Positions 36,601 to 45,612 are shown, counted from the first letter of the stretch. The stretch is DNA of 64,000 nucleotides from Clavibacter sp. VKM Ac-2872 (GCF_015351105.1 NZ_JADKRR010000001.1:1593069-1657068); one strand, 5' to 3'. The notes: generated from the letters alone by a model not told the origin. Program-made: numbers and translations.

Positions 36601-36607
36601 CTCGCCC

Positions 36608-36613
36608 AGTGTA
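36608..36613 (-). promoter_or_regulatory. -10 element of dnaE2
   Basis: On the minus strand TACACT precedes the LexA box by 7 nt. The same hexamer precedes the LexA box at 41511-41526. Confidence 0.5.
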
Positions 36614-36640
36614 GGTCGGCTGCCCGGCAGCCGCGACCCG

Positions 36641-36646
36641 TAGTCT
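36641..36646 (+). promoter_or_regulatory. -10 hexamer for leaderless G6PD-like transcript
   Basis: TAGTCT ends 6 nt before the ATG at 36653. The LexA box lies 41 bp upstream of this hexamer, so the divergent gene may also feel LexA. Confidence 0.45.
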
Positions 36647-36652
36647 CGGAGG

Positions 36653-38020
36653 ATGACCAGCGAACCCTCCACCCTCGTCATCCTCGGCGCCAGCGGCGAC
36701 CTCACGGAACGCCTCCTCCTGCCCGGTCTCGGCAGCCTCGTGGCGAGCGATCGGGGGCGGCGGATCCAGCTCATCGGCACCGGCCGGAGCGAGCGGACGC
36801 CCCAGGAGTGGACGAAGACGGTCAAGACCGCGTTCGACTCGGTGGACGCCACGGGACGCCGCGCGGCGGGCATCGTCTCGTCCACGAAGTACATCCAGGC
36901 CGACCCCACGGATCTCGACGACCTGAAGCGCATCCTCGACGCGTGCGAGGGCGCGCCGGCCCTGTACTTCGCGCTCCCGCCGGCCATCTCCATCGCCGTG
37001 TGCGAGCAGCTGGCGAAGCTCGACCTGCCGGAGGGCACCACGCTGGCGCTCGAGAAGCCGTTCGGGTCGAACAGCCGCAGCGCCGCGCAGCTCAACCGCC
37101 AGCTGCTGAAGCTCGTGCCGGAGGACCGCATCCACCGCACCGACCACTTCCTCGGGCTCTCCACCGTGCTCAACCTCGTGTCGCTGCGCTTCGCCAACCG
37201 CTTCTTCGAGTCGGTGTGGAGCGCGAAGGACATCGAGAAGGTCGAGATCCTCTACGACGAGACGCTCGCGCTCGAGGGCCGCGCCGCCTACTACGACAAG
37301 TCGGGCGCGCTCGTCGACATGATCCAGAGCCACCTGCTGCAGGTGCTCGCGGTCTTCGCGATGGAGCCGCCCGCGAGCATCGACCCGGACGACCTGCGTT
37401 CGAACATCGCCTCGGTCCTCCGCGCCACCGAGGTGTGGGACAACGACCCCATCGCCCACAGCCGTCGCGCCCGCTACACGGGCGCGACGATCGACGGCAC
37501 CCGCATCCCCGCGTACGCGAAGGAGGAGGGGGTGGATCCGGCCAACGAGACGGAGACGCTGGCCGAGGTCACGTTCGGCGTCGCGAACGCGCGCTGGGCG
37601 GGCGTCCCGTTCCGCCTCCGCTCGGGCAAGGCCCTCAAGGAGGCGTCCAAGCGCATCATCGTCACCTTCAAGCCCGTGGCGCACCTGCCGCGTGGCCTGC
37701 ACGGCTCGGCGCGGCCGGACCGCCTCGTCATCGACCTCAAGCCCGACGGCATCTCGCTCGAGGTCACGATGGACGGCACGGGCGAGCCCTTCACGCTCAC
37801 GCAGTCCACGTTCCGCGCGGAGTTCGCCGAGCCCGAGCTCACCCCGTACGGCGAGGTCCTCGACGGGATCCTCGCGGGCGACCCGCGCCTCTCGGTCCGC
37901 GGCGACGTGGCCGAGCGCTGCTGGCGCATCGTCGCGCCGGTCATGCGCGCCTGGAAGGGCGACCGCGTGCCCATGGCCGAGTACCGCGCCGGATCCGCGG
38001 GGCCCACCGCCTGGCGCTGA
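36653..38020 (+). CDS. Glucose-6-phosphate dehydrogenase-like protein
   Basis: A 455-residue member of the zwf family. It keeps the NADP loop LVILGASGDLTERLL, LEKPFG and the catalytic-His region MIQSHLLQ, plus RLRSGKALKEASKRI. The substrate motif normally reading DHYLGKE is here DHFLGLS, losing the lysine that in characterised enzymes binds the phosphate, and the preceding RID is RTD. It may act on a different sugar or be a paralogue of a canonical zwf elsewhere. It is divergent from dnaE2. Confidence 0.82.
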   Translation: MTSEPSTLVILGASGDLTERLLLPGLGSLVASDRGRRIQLIGTGRSERTPQEWTKTVKTAFDSVDATGRRAAGIVSSTKYIQADPTDLDDLKRILDACEGAPALYFALPPAISIAVCEQLAKLDLPEGTTLALEKPFGSNSRSAAQLNRQLLKLVPEDRIHRTDHFLGLSTVLNLVSLRFANRFFESVWSAKDIEKVEILYDETLALEGRAAYYDKSGALVDMIQSHLLQVLAVFAMEPPASIDPDDLRSNIASVLRATEVWDNDPIAHSRRARYTGATIDGTRIPAYAKEEGVDPANETETLAEVTFGVANARWAGVPFRLRSGKALKEASKRIIVTFKPVAHLPRGLHGSARPDRLVIDLKPDGISLEVTMDGTGEPFTLTQSTFRAEFAEPELTPYGEVLDGILAGDPRLSVRGDVAERCWRIVAPVMRAWKGDRVPMAEYRAGSAGPTAWR

Positions 38021-38094
38021 CCACCCGCGCCGCCCGCCGCATGACGGCTCCCTGGGCGTCGTCGCCTCCCGGCGGCGGCGCCCTCGTCGCGTCC

Positions 38095-38100
38095 TAGCGT
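38095..38100 (+). promoter_or_regulatory. -10 hexamer for leaderless hydrolase transcript
   Basis: TAGCGT ends 6 nt before the ATG at 38107. Confidence 0.4.
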
Positions 38101-38106
38101 GAGGGC

Positions 38107-38856
38107 ATGCCCGTGATCCTCACCGAGATCCCCCTGCCCGCCGCCTCGCCCGGGGCGTCACCGGGGCTGCACGGCGTGCTGGCGGTGCCGGACGGCGAGG
38201 GGCCCTGGCCCGCGGTCGTGGTGGTGCACGAGGCGTTCGGCGTCACCGACGTCATGCGCCGCCAGGCCGAGCGGCTCGCCGAGGCCGGCTTCCTGGCGCT
38301 CATGCCGGACCTCTTCTCGGCCGGCGGCGCGCGCCGCTGCCTGGTCGCGACCTTCCGCACGCTGGCCGCCGGGGAGGGCCGCGCCTTCGTCGACGTCGAG
38401 TCCGCCCGGCGCGCGCTCCTCGCCCGCGCCGACTGCACGGGCCGCGTGGGCGTCATCGGCTTCTGCATGGGCGGCGGATTCGCCCTCGCGGCGGCCACCC
38501 GCGGCTTCGACGCGTCGAGCGTCAACTACGGCATGCTCCCCGACGACCTCGACGGCGTGCTCGAGGGCGCCTGCCCGATCGTCGCGAGCTACGGCGGACG
38601 CGATCGCCAGCTCGTGGGATCCGCCGACCGGCTCGAGGCCGCCCTCGTGGCGCACGGCATCGACCACGACGTGCGGGAGTACCCGGCCGCCGGGCACTCC
38701 TTCCTCAACGACGCCGAGATGGGTCCCCGTCCGCTCCGCCCGGTGCTGCGCGCGGTGGGCATGGGGCCGGAGCCCGCATCGGCTGCCGACGCATGGCGCC
38801 GGATCGACGCCTTCCTGGACACCCACCTGCGCGACCAGGAGCGTCCGGGCGCCTAG
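38107..38856 (+). CDS. Dienelactone hydrolase family protein
   Basis: A 249-residue alpha/beta hydrolase of the DLH family, with a cysteine nucleophile in VGVIGFCMGGGFAL. The acid residue lies in ASYGGRDRQLVG and the histidine in AAGHSFLNDAEMG. VVVVHEAFGVTD is the family's N-terminal signature. It probably hydrolyses a carboxymethylenebutenolide-like or other ester; nothing else for aromatic degradation lies nearby. Confidence 0.9.
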   Translation: MPVILTEIPLPAASPGASPGLHGVLAVPDGEGPWPAVVVVHEAFGVTDVMRRQAERLAEAGFLALMPDLFSAGGARRCLVATFRTLAAGEGRAFVDVESARRALLARADCTGRVGVIGFCMGGGFALAAATRGFDASSVNYGMLPDDLDGVLEGACPIVASYGGRDRQLVGSADRLEAALVAHGIDHDVREYPAAGHSFLNDAEMGPRPLRPVLRAVGMGPEPASAADAWRRIDAFLDTHLRDQERPGA

Positions 38857-38964
38857 CGCATCGACCCTGCGCGCCGACGGGATTCTCCACCGGCCTCGGC
38901 TACCCTGTGGAGGATCCGGGTGCCCCTGCCCGGCGCTCCCCGCCCGGCGACGAGAGATCCAGCC

Positions 38965-40245
38965 ATGCAGCACGCCCCCCAGAGGACCCGCGCCGACCGC
39001 GCTCGCGTCCGCGGCATCGCGCGACACGGCCGCCTCCGGACCCCGAGCGCCGGACGCGCCGTGATGAAGGGCGTCGGCATGACCGTGGCGGTCGCCCTCG
39101 TGAGCACGCTCTCGGTCGTGGGCATCGCCGCCTGGGACCTCTCCCGCACCGTCGCCGACAACACGGTCGACATCTCGGGCGGCCAGAGCCTGCCGCCCTC
39201 GCTCGGCGGCATCGACGGCGGTGCCAACATCCTCATCGTCGGCAGCGACAGCCGGGCCGGCCAGGGCGACGGCTACGGCGCCGCGAAGGACGTGGGCACG
39301 GCCAGCCTCAACGACGTGACGATGCTGCTCCACATCAGCCAGGACAGCAGCCGCGCGACGGTGATCTCGTTCCCGCGCGACATGCTCGTGCCGATCCCCG
39401 AGTGCGAGGGCTCCGACGGTACGAAGTACCCCGCCAGCTCGCGCGCGCAGCTCAACGAGTCGCTGTCGCGCGGCGGGTTCGAGTGCACCGTCCGGATGGT
39501 CGAGGGGCTCACCGGGCTCGACATCCCGTACGGCGGCGTCGTGCAGTTCAACGGCGTGGTCGAGATGTCCAACGCCGTCGGCGGGGTCGAGGTGTGCGTG
39601 GCCAACGGGATCTACGACAAGAAGACCGACCTCTCGCTGGATCCGGGCATCCACCCGCTCCAGGGCAAGGAGGCCGTGCAGTTCCTCCGCACCCGCTACG
39701 GCGTCGGCGACGCCAGCGACATCTCCCGCATCGGCAACCAGCAGGTGTTCCTCAGCGCGCTCGTGCGCACCATCAAGAGCGCGGACACGCTCACCAACCC
39801 GGCGAAGCTCTACGGCATCGCGCGCGCCGTGGTCGACAACATGCAGCTGTCCACGTCGCTCGCCGATCTCGACACGCTCGTCTCGGTCGCGCTCACGTTC
39901 AAGGACATCCCGCTCGACGACGTCGTGTTCCTCCAGTACCCGGGCACGGTGCTCGCCAACGGCCGCGTGCAGCCGGACGACGCGGCGGCGCAGCAGCTCG
40001 TCGGCCTCCTCGCCTCGGACGCGGACTTCACGCTCGGCGAGAAGGCGACGACCGACGAGTCGGGCAGCGTGCCGGCGGACGGCACCGCGACGACGCCACC
40101 CGTGGATCCGACCGCGCCCGCCGACGGCACGGCGCCGACCGACGGCGCGACGTCCGCCCCCGCGCCGACCTCCGAGGTGCTCGACGAGAGCATCACGGGG
40201 CAGACCGCGGCGCAGGCGACCTGCTCGAACGGGCGGGGCCGCTAG
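38965..40245 (+). CDS. LytR-CpsA-Psr (LCP) family protein
   Basis: A 426-residue cell-wall ligase of the kind that attaches teichoic-acid-like or capsular polymers to peptidoglycan. A cytoplasmic basic segment precedes one transmembrane helix (about 37-58). The extracytoplasmic LCP domain has ANILIVGSDSRAG, NDVTMLLHIS, the lipid-binding SFPRDMLVPIP, and VQFLRTRYGVGDASDISRIGNQQ. The C-terminal Thr/Ala/Pro-rich tail looks disordered. The ATG at 38965 gives a cytoplasmic tail of typical length; TACCCT at 38900-38905 may be its -10. Confidence 0.93.
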   Translation: MQHAPQRTRADRARVRGIARHGRLRTPSAGRAVMKGVGMTVAVALVSTLSVVGIAAWDLSRTVADNTVDISGGQSLPPSLGGIDGGANILIVGSDSRAGQGDGYGAAKDVGTASLNDVTMLLHISQDSSRATVISFPRDMLVPIPECEGSDGTKYPASSRAQLNESLSRGGFECTVRMVEGLTGLDIPYGGVVQFNGVVEMSNAVGGVEVCVANGIYDKKTDLSLDPGIHPLQGKEAVQFLRTRYGVGDASDISRIGNQQVFLSALVRTIKSADTLTNPAKLYGIARAVVDNMQLSTSLADLDTLVSVALTFKDIPLDDVVFLQYPGTVLANGRVQPDDAAAQQLVGLLASDADFTLGEKATTDESGSVPADGTATTPPVDPTAPADGTAPTDGATSAPAPTSEVLDESITGQTAAQATCSNGRGR

Positions 40246-40295
40246 GCGCACGGCACCGGGGCCGCACGCCGACACCGTGCGTCAGCGGGCCGCGG

Positions 40296-40994
40296 TCAGC
40301 GCTCGGCGGGGGCCTCGACGATCCGCGGATCCGGGAAGACCGTCTCGACCGCGGGGGCGCCGCTGCCGCGGGCGCGCATCCAGACGAAGAAGCCCGTGAG
40401 CGTGAACGCGCCGTAGAAGACGTACATGAAGGCGGACGCGTAGTAGCCGGCGCTCACCAGCAGCGGCACGCCGACGAGGTCGACGGCGACCCAGACCAGC
40501 CAGAACTCGACCCAGCCCTTGGCCATGCCGTAGGTGGCGAGGAGCGAGCCGACGAAGATCCAGGCGTCGGCCCAGACGGGCTCGTAGGAGCCGAGCGCGC
40601 GGAAGACGGGGGTGAGGATCGCGGTGCCGCCGACGAGCGCGACCACGAGCAGGATCCGCTCGCGTCCCGACGCCCACTGCGGCACGACGGGCGCGCCGCC
40701 GTGCCTCGCCTGCTGCCAGCGGTACCAGCCGTAGACCGACACGGCGATGAACATGACCTGGCGGCCGGCCTGGCCGAGCAGGTTCACGGGGTTCGGCGTG
40801 CCGAAGACCGCGCCGAGGAAGACGGTGAAGAGGAGCACGTTGCCCACGATGCCGACGGGCCATGCCCACACCTTGCGGCGCATGCCGCCGAGCGCGCTGG
40901 CGAGGCCGAAGAGGTTGCCGACGATCTCGCGCCAGAGGATGGTCTGGTCGCCGATGCGGAGCTGCGCGTCGAACAGCCACTCGAGTGCCGCCAT
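40296..40994 (-). CDS. pnuC: Nicotinamide mononucleotide/riboside transporter
   Basis: A 232-residue PnuC protein with about seven helices. It takes up a nicotinamide nucleoside for NAD salvage. Family features include EIVGNLFGLASALGGM, VWAWPVGIVGNVLLF, GWYRWQQ and the C-terminal ATYGMAKGWVEFWLVWVAVD with the conserved W..W pair. The upstream 40995-41143 region (149 nt) holds no feature I can identify; an NAD-linked riboswitch was looked for and not seen. Confidence 0.92.
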   Translation of the reverse strand: MAALEWLFDAQLRIGDQTILWREIVGNLFGLASALGGMRRKVWAWPVGIVGNVLLFTVFLGAVFGTPNPVNLLGQAGRQVMFIAVSVYGWYRWQQARHGGAPVVPQWASGRERILLVVALVGGTAILTPVFRALGSYEPVWADAWIFVGSLLATYGMAKGWVEFWLVWVAVDLVGVPLLVSAGYYASAFMYVFYGAFTLTGFFVWMRARGSGAPAVETVFPDPRIVEAPAER

Positions 40995-41143
40995 GCGGGT
41001 TCCCTCCGTGCGCCGCGGTCCGGGTGACCTGCGTGCGGGACGCCGTGCGCGGCGCCGATGGGGTGAAGGCGCGGACGCCCCCGGCTATTCCCCGGCCCCT
41101 CGGCCATGCCCCTGCCCGCCCGGCACCCGGCGAGGAGGCGGCC

Positions 41144-41467
41144 TCAGGCGAACAGGCGCGTGTCGAGCTCCTCGTCCGACGCGGTGACGAGCGACCAGCG
41201 GCCGCGCGCGTCGACGCTCAGGTCGAACGAGCCGTCGACCCGGCGCGCGCCCGTGGTGAGCGGCACGGCCTCGACGCGCCACATCCGCAGCTCCAGCAGG
41301 TGGGCGCTCGCGCCGCGGGGCGCGCGCCCCGTGCGCTGCCACCAGTCGACGCGCGCGATCCACCGCTCGGGCGAGCTCACCACCCCGTAGACCACGCCCC
41401 GCCAGGTGAACCGCAGCGGCGATCCGTCGCCCGAGAGCTCGACCTCCACGTCCTCGTCGATCCGCAT
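41144..41467 (-). CDS. DUF6504 family protein, SOS-controlled
   Basis: A 107-residue protein. It contains two beta-rich segments: a short PRFTWRG-like start ([14 protein letters not shown]) and WWQRTGRAP, then [10 protein letters not shown] and [23 protein letters not shown]6504 proteins are recurrently encoded beside imuB and dnaE2 in actinobacteria, which links them to translesion synthesis. A perfect LexA box (41511-41526) lies 43 bp upstream and the ATG has GAGAGGAG upstream. Its biochemical role is unknown. Confidence 0.85.
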   Translation of the reverse strand: MRIDEDVEVELSGDGSPLRFTWRGVVYGVVSSPERWIARVDWWQRTGRAPRGASAHLLELRMWRVEAVPLTTGARRVDGSFDLSVDARGRWSLVTASDEELDTRLFA

Positions 41468-41510
41468 GGTGCCGCTCCTCTCGCCCGTCGCGCCGGCCGC
41501 GCTCCCGCGT

Positions 41511-41526
41511 TCGAACGGATGTTCGA
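41511..41526 (-). promoter_or_regulatory. LexA (SOS) box of the DUF6504 gene
   Basis: TCGAAC-GGAT-GTTCGA, identical to the box at dnaE2 including the 4-nt spacer. The palindrome extends further here: CGTTCGAAC on the left pairs with GTTCGAACG on the right, a 22-bp element. Confidence 0.92.
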
Positions 41527-41538
41527 ACGTCTGATCCG

Positions 41539-41544
41539 AGTGTA
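41539..41544 (-). promoter_or_regulatory. -10 element of the DUF6504 gene
   Basis: On the minus strand TACACT precedes the LexA box by 12 nt, the same hexamer as at dnaE2. Confidence 0.45.
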
Positions 41545-41721
41545 GGAACGCCCGCCGACATCCACGAGGGGAGCGGGCGGATCCACCTCACCCTCGACCG
41601 GAGCCTGAGGGTCTCGTCCTCGTCGCGCGCATCGGGCATGGATCGGCGGGTCGGCGCGTTGGCACCAGGGTCCCGAGGGCGGCAGACGCCCCCTCGTCAT
41701 CGACACCCGAGGAGGGTCCAC

Positions 41722-42588
41722 ATGACCGACACCACCACCGCGGCCGGCGCATCCGGCACGTTCACCATCGGCGGCGACCTGCCCGTCGTCCGGCTCGGCT
41801 ACGGCACCATGCAGCTGACCGGCGAGGGCGTCTGGGGCGCCCCCGAGGACCCGGCCGAGGCCGTGCGCGTCATCCGCCGCGCCGCTGAGCTCGGCGTCAC
41901 GTTCTTCGACACGGCCGACTCCTACGGCCCGTTCGTGGCCGAGGAGCTCCTCAAGGAGGCCCTCCACCCGTACGCCGACGACGTCGTCATCGCGACCAAG
42001 GGCGGGCTCACGCGCCCCGGCCCCGGAGACTGGCGCCCCGTCGGCCGCCCCGAGTACCTGCGCCAGCAGGCCGAGCTGAGCCTGCGCCACCTCGGCCTCG
42101 AGCGCATCGACCTCTACCAGCTGCACCGCATCGACCCCGCCGTGCCGCTCGCCGACCAGATCGGCGTGCTCACGGAGCTGCAGTCCGAGGGCAAGATCCG
42201 CCACATCGGCCTGTCCGAGGTGTCCGTCGACGACGTGAAGGCCGCGCGCGAGATCGCCGAGATCGTCTCCGTGCAGAACCTCTTCAACCTCGCCAAGCGC
42301 GACGCCGAGCCGCTGCTCGACTACGCCGAGGCCGAGGGCCTGGCCTTCATCCCGTGGTTCCCGCTCGCGACCGGCGAGCTCGCGAAGGACGGCGGCCCGC
42401 TCGACGCCCTCGCGAAGCAGCACGACGCGCGCGCCTCGCAGCTCGCGCTCGCGTGGCTCCTGCGCCGCTCGCCCGTCATGCTGCCGATCCCCGGCACCAA
42501 GTCGGTCGGGCACGTGGAGGACAACATCGCCGCGGCGGGCATCGAGCTCACCGACGACGAGTTCCAGGCGCTCACCGACGCCGTCTGA
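41722..42588 (+). CDS. Aldo/keto reductase
   Basis: A 288-residue NADPH-dependent oxidoreductase of the TIM-barrel AKR superfamily. The catalytic tetrad is visible: Asp in FFDTADSYG, Tyr three residues later in the same motif, Lys in VVIATKGG, and His in LYQLHRID. The cofactor-binding C-terminal segment is [23 protein letters not shown] precedes the ATG. Substrate cannot be predicted. Confidence 0.94.
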   Translation: MTDTTTAAGASGTFTIGGDLPVVRLGYGTMQLTGEGVWGAPEDPAEAVRVIRRAAELGVTFFDTADSYGPFVAEELLKEALHPYADDVVIATKGGLTRPGPGDWRPVGRPEYLRQQAELSLRHLGLERIDLYQLHRIDPAVPLADQIGVLTELQSEGKIRHIGLSEVSVDDVKAAREIAEIVSVQNLFNLAKRDAEPLLDYAEAEGLAFIPWFPLATGELAKDGGPLDALAKQHDARASQLALAWLLRRSPVMLPIPGTKSVGHVEDNIAAAGIELTDDEFQALTDAV

Positions 42589-42600
42589 TCCACCCGCACG

Positions 42601-42638
42601 ACGAGGGCCCCGCAGGAGATCTCCTGCGGGGCCCTCGT
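42601..42638. terminator. Bidirectional terminator
   Basis: A 38-bp nearly perfect palindrome (arms 42601-42618 and 42621-42638) lies between the convergent aldo/keto reductase and App1-like genes. Confidence 0.8.
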
Positions 42639-42648
42639 GCGCCGTGCG

Positions 42649-43746
42649 CTAGGTGCCGATCCGGGTGCCCGAGTCGTCCGCGAGCCCGAGGTCGTCGAGC
42701 TGCGCGAGGAGGCTCGCGCCGTCCGGGGCGTAGACCCACGGGATCGAGCTGTCGAGCGCGCGCTTCTCGGCCTTGGCCCGGCCGCCCGCGAGCACGGCCT
42801 CGCCCGCGCTGAGCTGACGGATGAGCACGACCTTCACGTTGTCGGGGTGCTGCTCCGCGAACTCGCCGTAGAGCAGCTCGTCGTGCTGGCCGTCGTCGCC
42901 CGCGAGGATCCACTTCACCCGCGGGAACTCCTCCGCGAGCCGCCGGAGGTTCAGCCGCTTGTGCTCCATGCCGCTGCGGAACCAGCGGTCGACGGTGGGG
43001 CCCCAGTCGGTGAGGAGGATCGGGCCCGGCGGGTACAGGTTCCGCGACAGGAACCTCGAGAGCGTGGGCGCCACGTTCCATGCCCCGGTCGAGAGGTAGA
43101 GGACGGGCGCGCCGGCGTGCCGCACGCGCAGCCGCTCGTAGAGCACCGCCATGCCCGGCGTGGGCGTGCGCGCGTGCTCGTCGAGCACGAACGTGTTCCA
43201 GGCGGCGAGGAACGGCCGGGGGAGCGCGGTGACCATGACGGTGTCGTCGACGTCGCTGAGGATCCCGGTGCGCACGTCGTCGCCCACGATGAACACGGGC
43301 GCCTCGACGGTCTCGGACCCCTCGGACCGGATGCGGATCGTGTGCCAGCCGCTCGGCAGGCTCGCCTCCACGACCTGGTCGACCACGCCGCCGCGGTCGG
43401 CCCGCACGTGGTGCTCGGTGCCGTCGATCTCGACGACCACGTCGACGTCGGTGAGCGGGACGCTCGTGAAGCTCCGCCAGCCGCGGACCACCTTGTCGCC
43501 GGCCAGCGCGCGCTTGCTCTTCGGGTCGGTGAGGAGGACGCGGCAGAGGACGCGGACCCAGCGCACGGATCCGTAGCCGGCGTAGGGGATGACAGTGGGC
43601 GTCAGCCCGCGCTTGCGGGCACGTCCCTCGCGGATCTCGTGGATGCGGTCCTCGATGCGCGCCGCCCGGTGCAGCACGGGTGCGGCGGCCGGTGACTCGA
43701 GGAGCGTGCGGGTCGCGTGCTTCTTCTTCTTCGAGGAGGGGGCCAC
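42649..43746 (-). CDS. App1-like phosphatidate phosphatase (DUF2183)
   Basis: A 365-residue protein with an N-terminal beta domain (about 80-170) and a C-terminal HAD-like App1 domain whose motif is ILSDVDDTVMVT, the DxDxT phosphatase signature. YLSTGAWN and WILAGDDGQHDELLYGEF follow as in yeast App1. It probably dephosphorylates phosphatidate or a related lipid. The start is uncertain: the GTG at 43746 lies after a TTGACT hexamer with 6-nt spacing, while another GTG lies at 43752. The N-terminus is a Lys-rich tail. Confidence 0.85.
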   Translation of the reverse strand: MAPSSKKKKHATRTLLESPAAAPVLHRAARIEDRIHEIREGRARKRGLTPTVIPYAGYGSVRWVRVLCRVLLTDPKSKRALAGDKVVRGWRSFTSVPLTDVDVVVEIDGTEHHVRADRGGVVDQVVEASLPSGWHTIRIRSEGSETVEAPVFIVGDDVRTGILSDVDDTVMVTALPRPFLAAWNTFVLDEHARTPTPGMAVLYERLRVRHAGAPVLYLSTGAWNVAPTLSRFLSRNLYPPGPILLTDWGPTVDRWFRSGMEHKRLNLRRLAEEFPRVKWILAGDDGQHDELLYGEFAEQHPDNVKVVLIRQLSAGEAVLAGGRAKAEKRALDSSIPWVYAPDGASLLAQLDDLGLADDSGTRIGT

Positions 43747-43784
43747 GGGCACAGTCAACCAGACCCGGGGGAGGCGGCCGGTCG

Positions 43785-44516
43785 TCACACCGGCCGGGCG
43801 AGCTCCGCCGTGTCGGGCGCGTCCTCGTCGATGCCGGGGCCGACCTCGTCCATCGCCAGCTCCTCGATCACGTCCTCCGCCTGCGCAGCGACGGCCCGCA
43901 GCAGGTCGGGGGAGCCCTCCGCCGTGGGATCGAGCCACTCCTCGACGACGTCGGGGGAGAGCACGACGGGCATGCGCTCCGCCAGCGCCTCCACCGTGCC
44001 GGCTGCCGGCCGGGTGAGCACGGCGCAGCTGAGGACCCAGCGGGCGGGATCGTCGGCGCCGCGCGACGGATCGCGCCACCACCCGTACAGCGCGGCGAGC
44101 AGGACGGTGCCCGCGCCCGCGCCGACGAGGTAAGGGGTGCGCAGGCCGTCGTCGGTCTCGTGGTGCTCGTAGTAGCCCGACACGGGGACGGCCGCGCGCC
44201 GGGACACGAGGGCCTGCAGCAGCTCCGGCCGGGAGGCGAGCTGCTCGGCCGGGACCTCGGCGAGCGGCGGACCCTGGTCCGGCCCCGCGGAGCCCGCGGG
44301 CACGAGGCCCCACCTGGCGGACTCGAGGCGCCGCACGGGCACCTGGTCCTCGGTGTCGCCCTCCGCGCGACGCGGCAGCGTGTCGACGAGGACCGCCACG
44401 CGCTGGCCGGGGACGATGCGCCAGGACGGGCCGGGGACGGCCTCGCCCGCGTGATCCACGTCGAGCAGCCCGACCAGGTCGTCGGCGGTCGTGGACCTGG
44501 CGAGGATGCGCGTCAT
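43785..44516 (-). CDS. SRAP (YedK/HMCES) family protein with degenerate active site
   Basis: A 243-residue protein. It aligns with the SRAP fold over its length: PSWRIVPGQ, RWGLVPAG, VPVSGYYEHHE and RMPVVLSPDVVEEWLDP. Active YedK needs Cys2, an Asn in INARVET, a Glu in the GWFEW-like motif and a His in IHDRRP. Here the start is MTRILARST with no Cys2, the Asn motif is absent, the His position reads Ala in LAERMPV, and only the Glu remains (GYYEH). Self-protein crosslinking to abasic DNA is therefore unlikely. The start ATG lies 7 nt after CAGGAT on the minus strand. Confidence 0.78.
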   Translation of the reverse strand: MTRILARSTTADDLVGLLDVDHAGEAVPGPSWRIVPGQRVAVLVDTLPRRAEGDTEDQVPVRRLESARWGLVPAGSAGPDQGPPLAEVPAEQLASRPELLQALVSRRAAVPVSGYYEHHETDDGLRTPYLVGAGAGTVLLAALYGWWRDPSRGADDPARWVLSCAVLTRPAAGTVEALAERMPVVLSPDVVEEWLDPTAEGSPDLLRAVAAQAEDVIEELAMDEVGPGIDEDAPDTAELARPV

Positions 44517-44706
44517 GCCCTCCATCCTGGCGGACGCGTCCGACGCCGACCGACCCGCGCGCGGCATCAGGGGGCTGTCCGCGGAACGCCCATTTGTTAC
44601 GAAGTGGCGACAGGGGCCGACCCGGTGCGGTCGTTCCGACGCCGGCATGGTTCGCTGGAGGACCTGGCAAGTGTCGATTCGTAGCGCGTACGAGGAATGA
44701 GCCACC

Positions 44707-45612
44707 ATGATCGAGTTCCACCACGTCCGCAAGCAGTACCCGGACGGCACGCTCGCGATCGAGGACTTCAGCCTCGTCGTCCCCTCGCAGACCACGACGG
44801 TCCTCGTCGGATCCTCGGGCTGCGGCAAGACGACCCTCATGCGCATGATCAACCGCATGGTCGAGCCCACCTCGGGCCGCATCGAGATCGACGGCACCGA
44901 CATCGCCACCCAGGACGCCGTGAAGCTCCGCCGCAGCATCGGCTACGTGATGCAGAACTCCGGCCTCCTGCCGCACCGCAAGGTCGTCGACAACATCGCC
45001 ACCGTGCCACGCCTCACCGGCGTCGACAAGCGGACCGCGCGCGAGGGCGCCCTGAAGCTCATGGACACCGTGGGCCTCGACCGCTCGATGGCCGATCGCT
45101 ACCCGTCTCAGCTCTCCGGCGGCCAGCAGCAGCGTGTGGGCGTCGCCCGCGGCCTCGCGGTGGATCCGAACATCCTGCTCATGGACGAGCCGTTCGGCGC
45201 CGTCGACCCGCTCGTGCGCGACGACCTGCAGCAGGAGCTCATCCGCCTGCGCACCCAGCTCGACAAGACCGTCGTCTTCGTGACGCACGACATCGACGAG
45301 GCGTTCCTGCTCGGCGACCAGGTCGTGATCCTCGAGAAGGGCGGCCGCATCGCCCAGCAGGGCACGCCGCAGGAGATCCTCTCGAACCCGGCGAACGACT
45401 TCGTCCGCGACTTCGTGGGCGCCGACAAGGGCAAGCGCGCGCTGCACGTCGAGGACACCGGCACGGGACAGGTGCTCGTCGACCGCGACGGCCGGCTCGT
45501 GGGCGTGCTCGACGACGCGGGGCGCGCCGCCGTCCGCTCCGCATCCGCCCCGACCGAGGCGGGGGCCGCGCACGCCCCCGGTGCCCCGGCGCAGGGTGCG
45601 GGACCCGCGTGA
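44707..45612 (+). CDS. Osmoprotectant ABC transporter ATP-binding subunit
   Basis: A 301-residue ABC ATPase of the ProV/OpuCA family that powers glycine betaine, carnitine or choline uptake. Walker A is GSSGCGKTTL, the family segment MIEFHHVRKQYPDGTLAIED opens the protein, LSGGQQQRVG is the signature and LLMDEPFGAVDP Walker B. The C-terminal ~60 residues after residue ~240 are a CBS-like remnant ending in Ala/Pro. The gene order ATPase, permease, permease, binding protein, with ATGA/GTGA overlaps, fits the OpuC-type system. Confidence 0.92.
   Translation: MIEFHHVRKQYPDGTLAIEDFSLVVPSQTTTVLVGSSGCGKTTLMRMINRMVEPTSGRIEIDGTDIATQDAVKLRRSIGYVMQNSGLLPHRKVVDNIATVPRLTGVDKRTAREGALKLMDTVGLDRSMADRYPSQLSGGQQQRVGVARGLAVDPNILLMDEPFGAVDPLVRDDLQQELIRLRTQLDKTVVFVTHDIDEAFLLGDQVVILEKGGRIAQQGTPQEILSNPANDFVRDFVGADKGKRALHVEDTGTGQVLVDRDGRLVGVLDDAGRAAVRSASAPTEAGAAHAPGAPAQGAGPA

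Noticed and set aside
40995-41143. A riboswitch upstream of pnuC
   Set aside because: I looked for the conserved stems of NAD-linked and thiamine-linked elements and found none.
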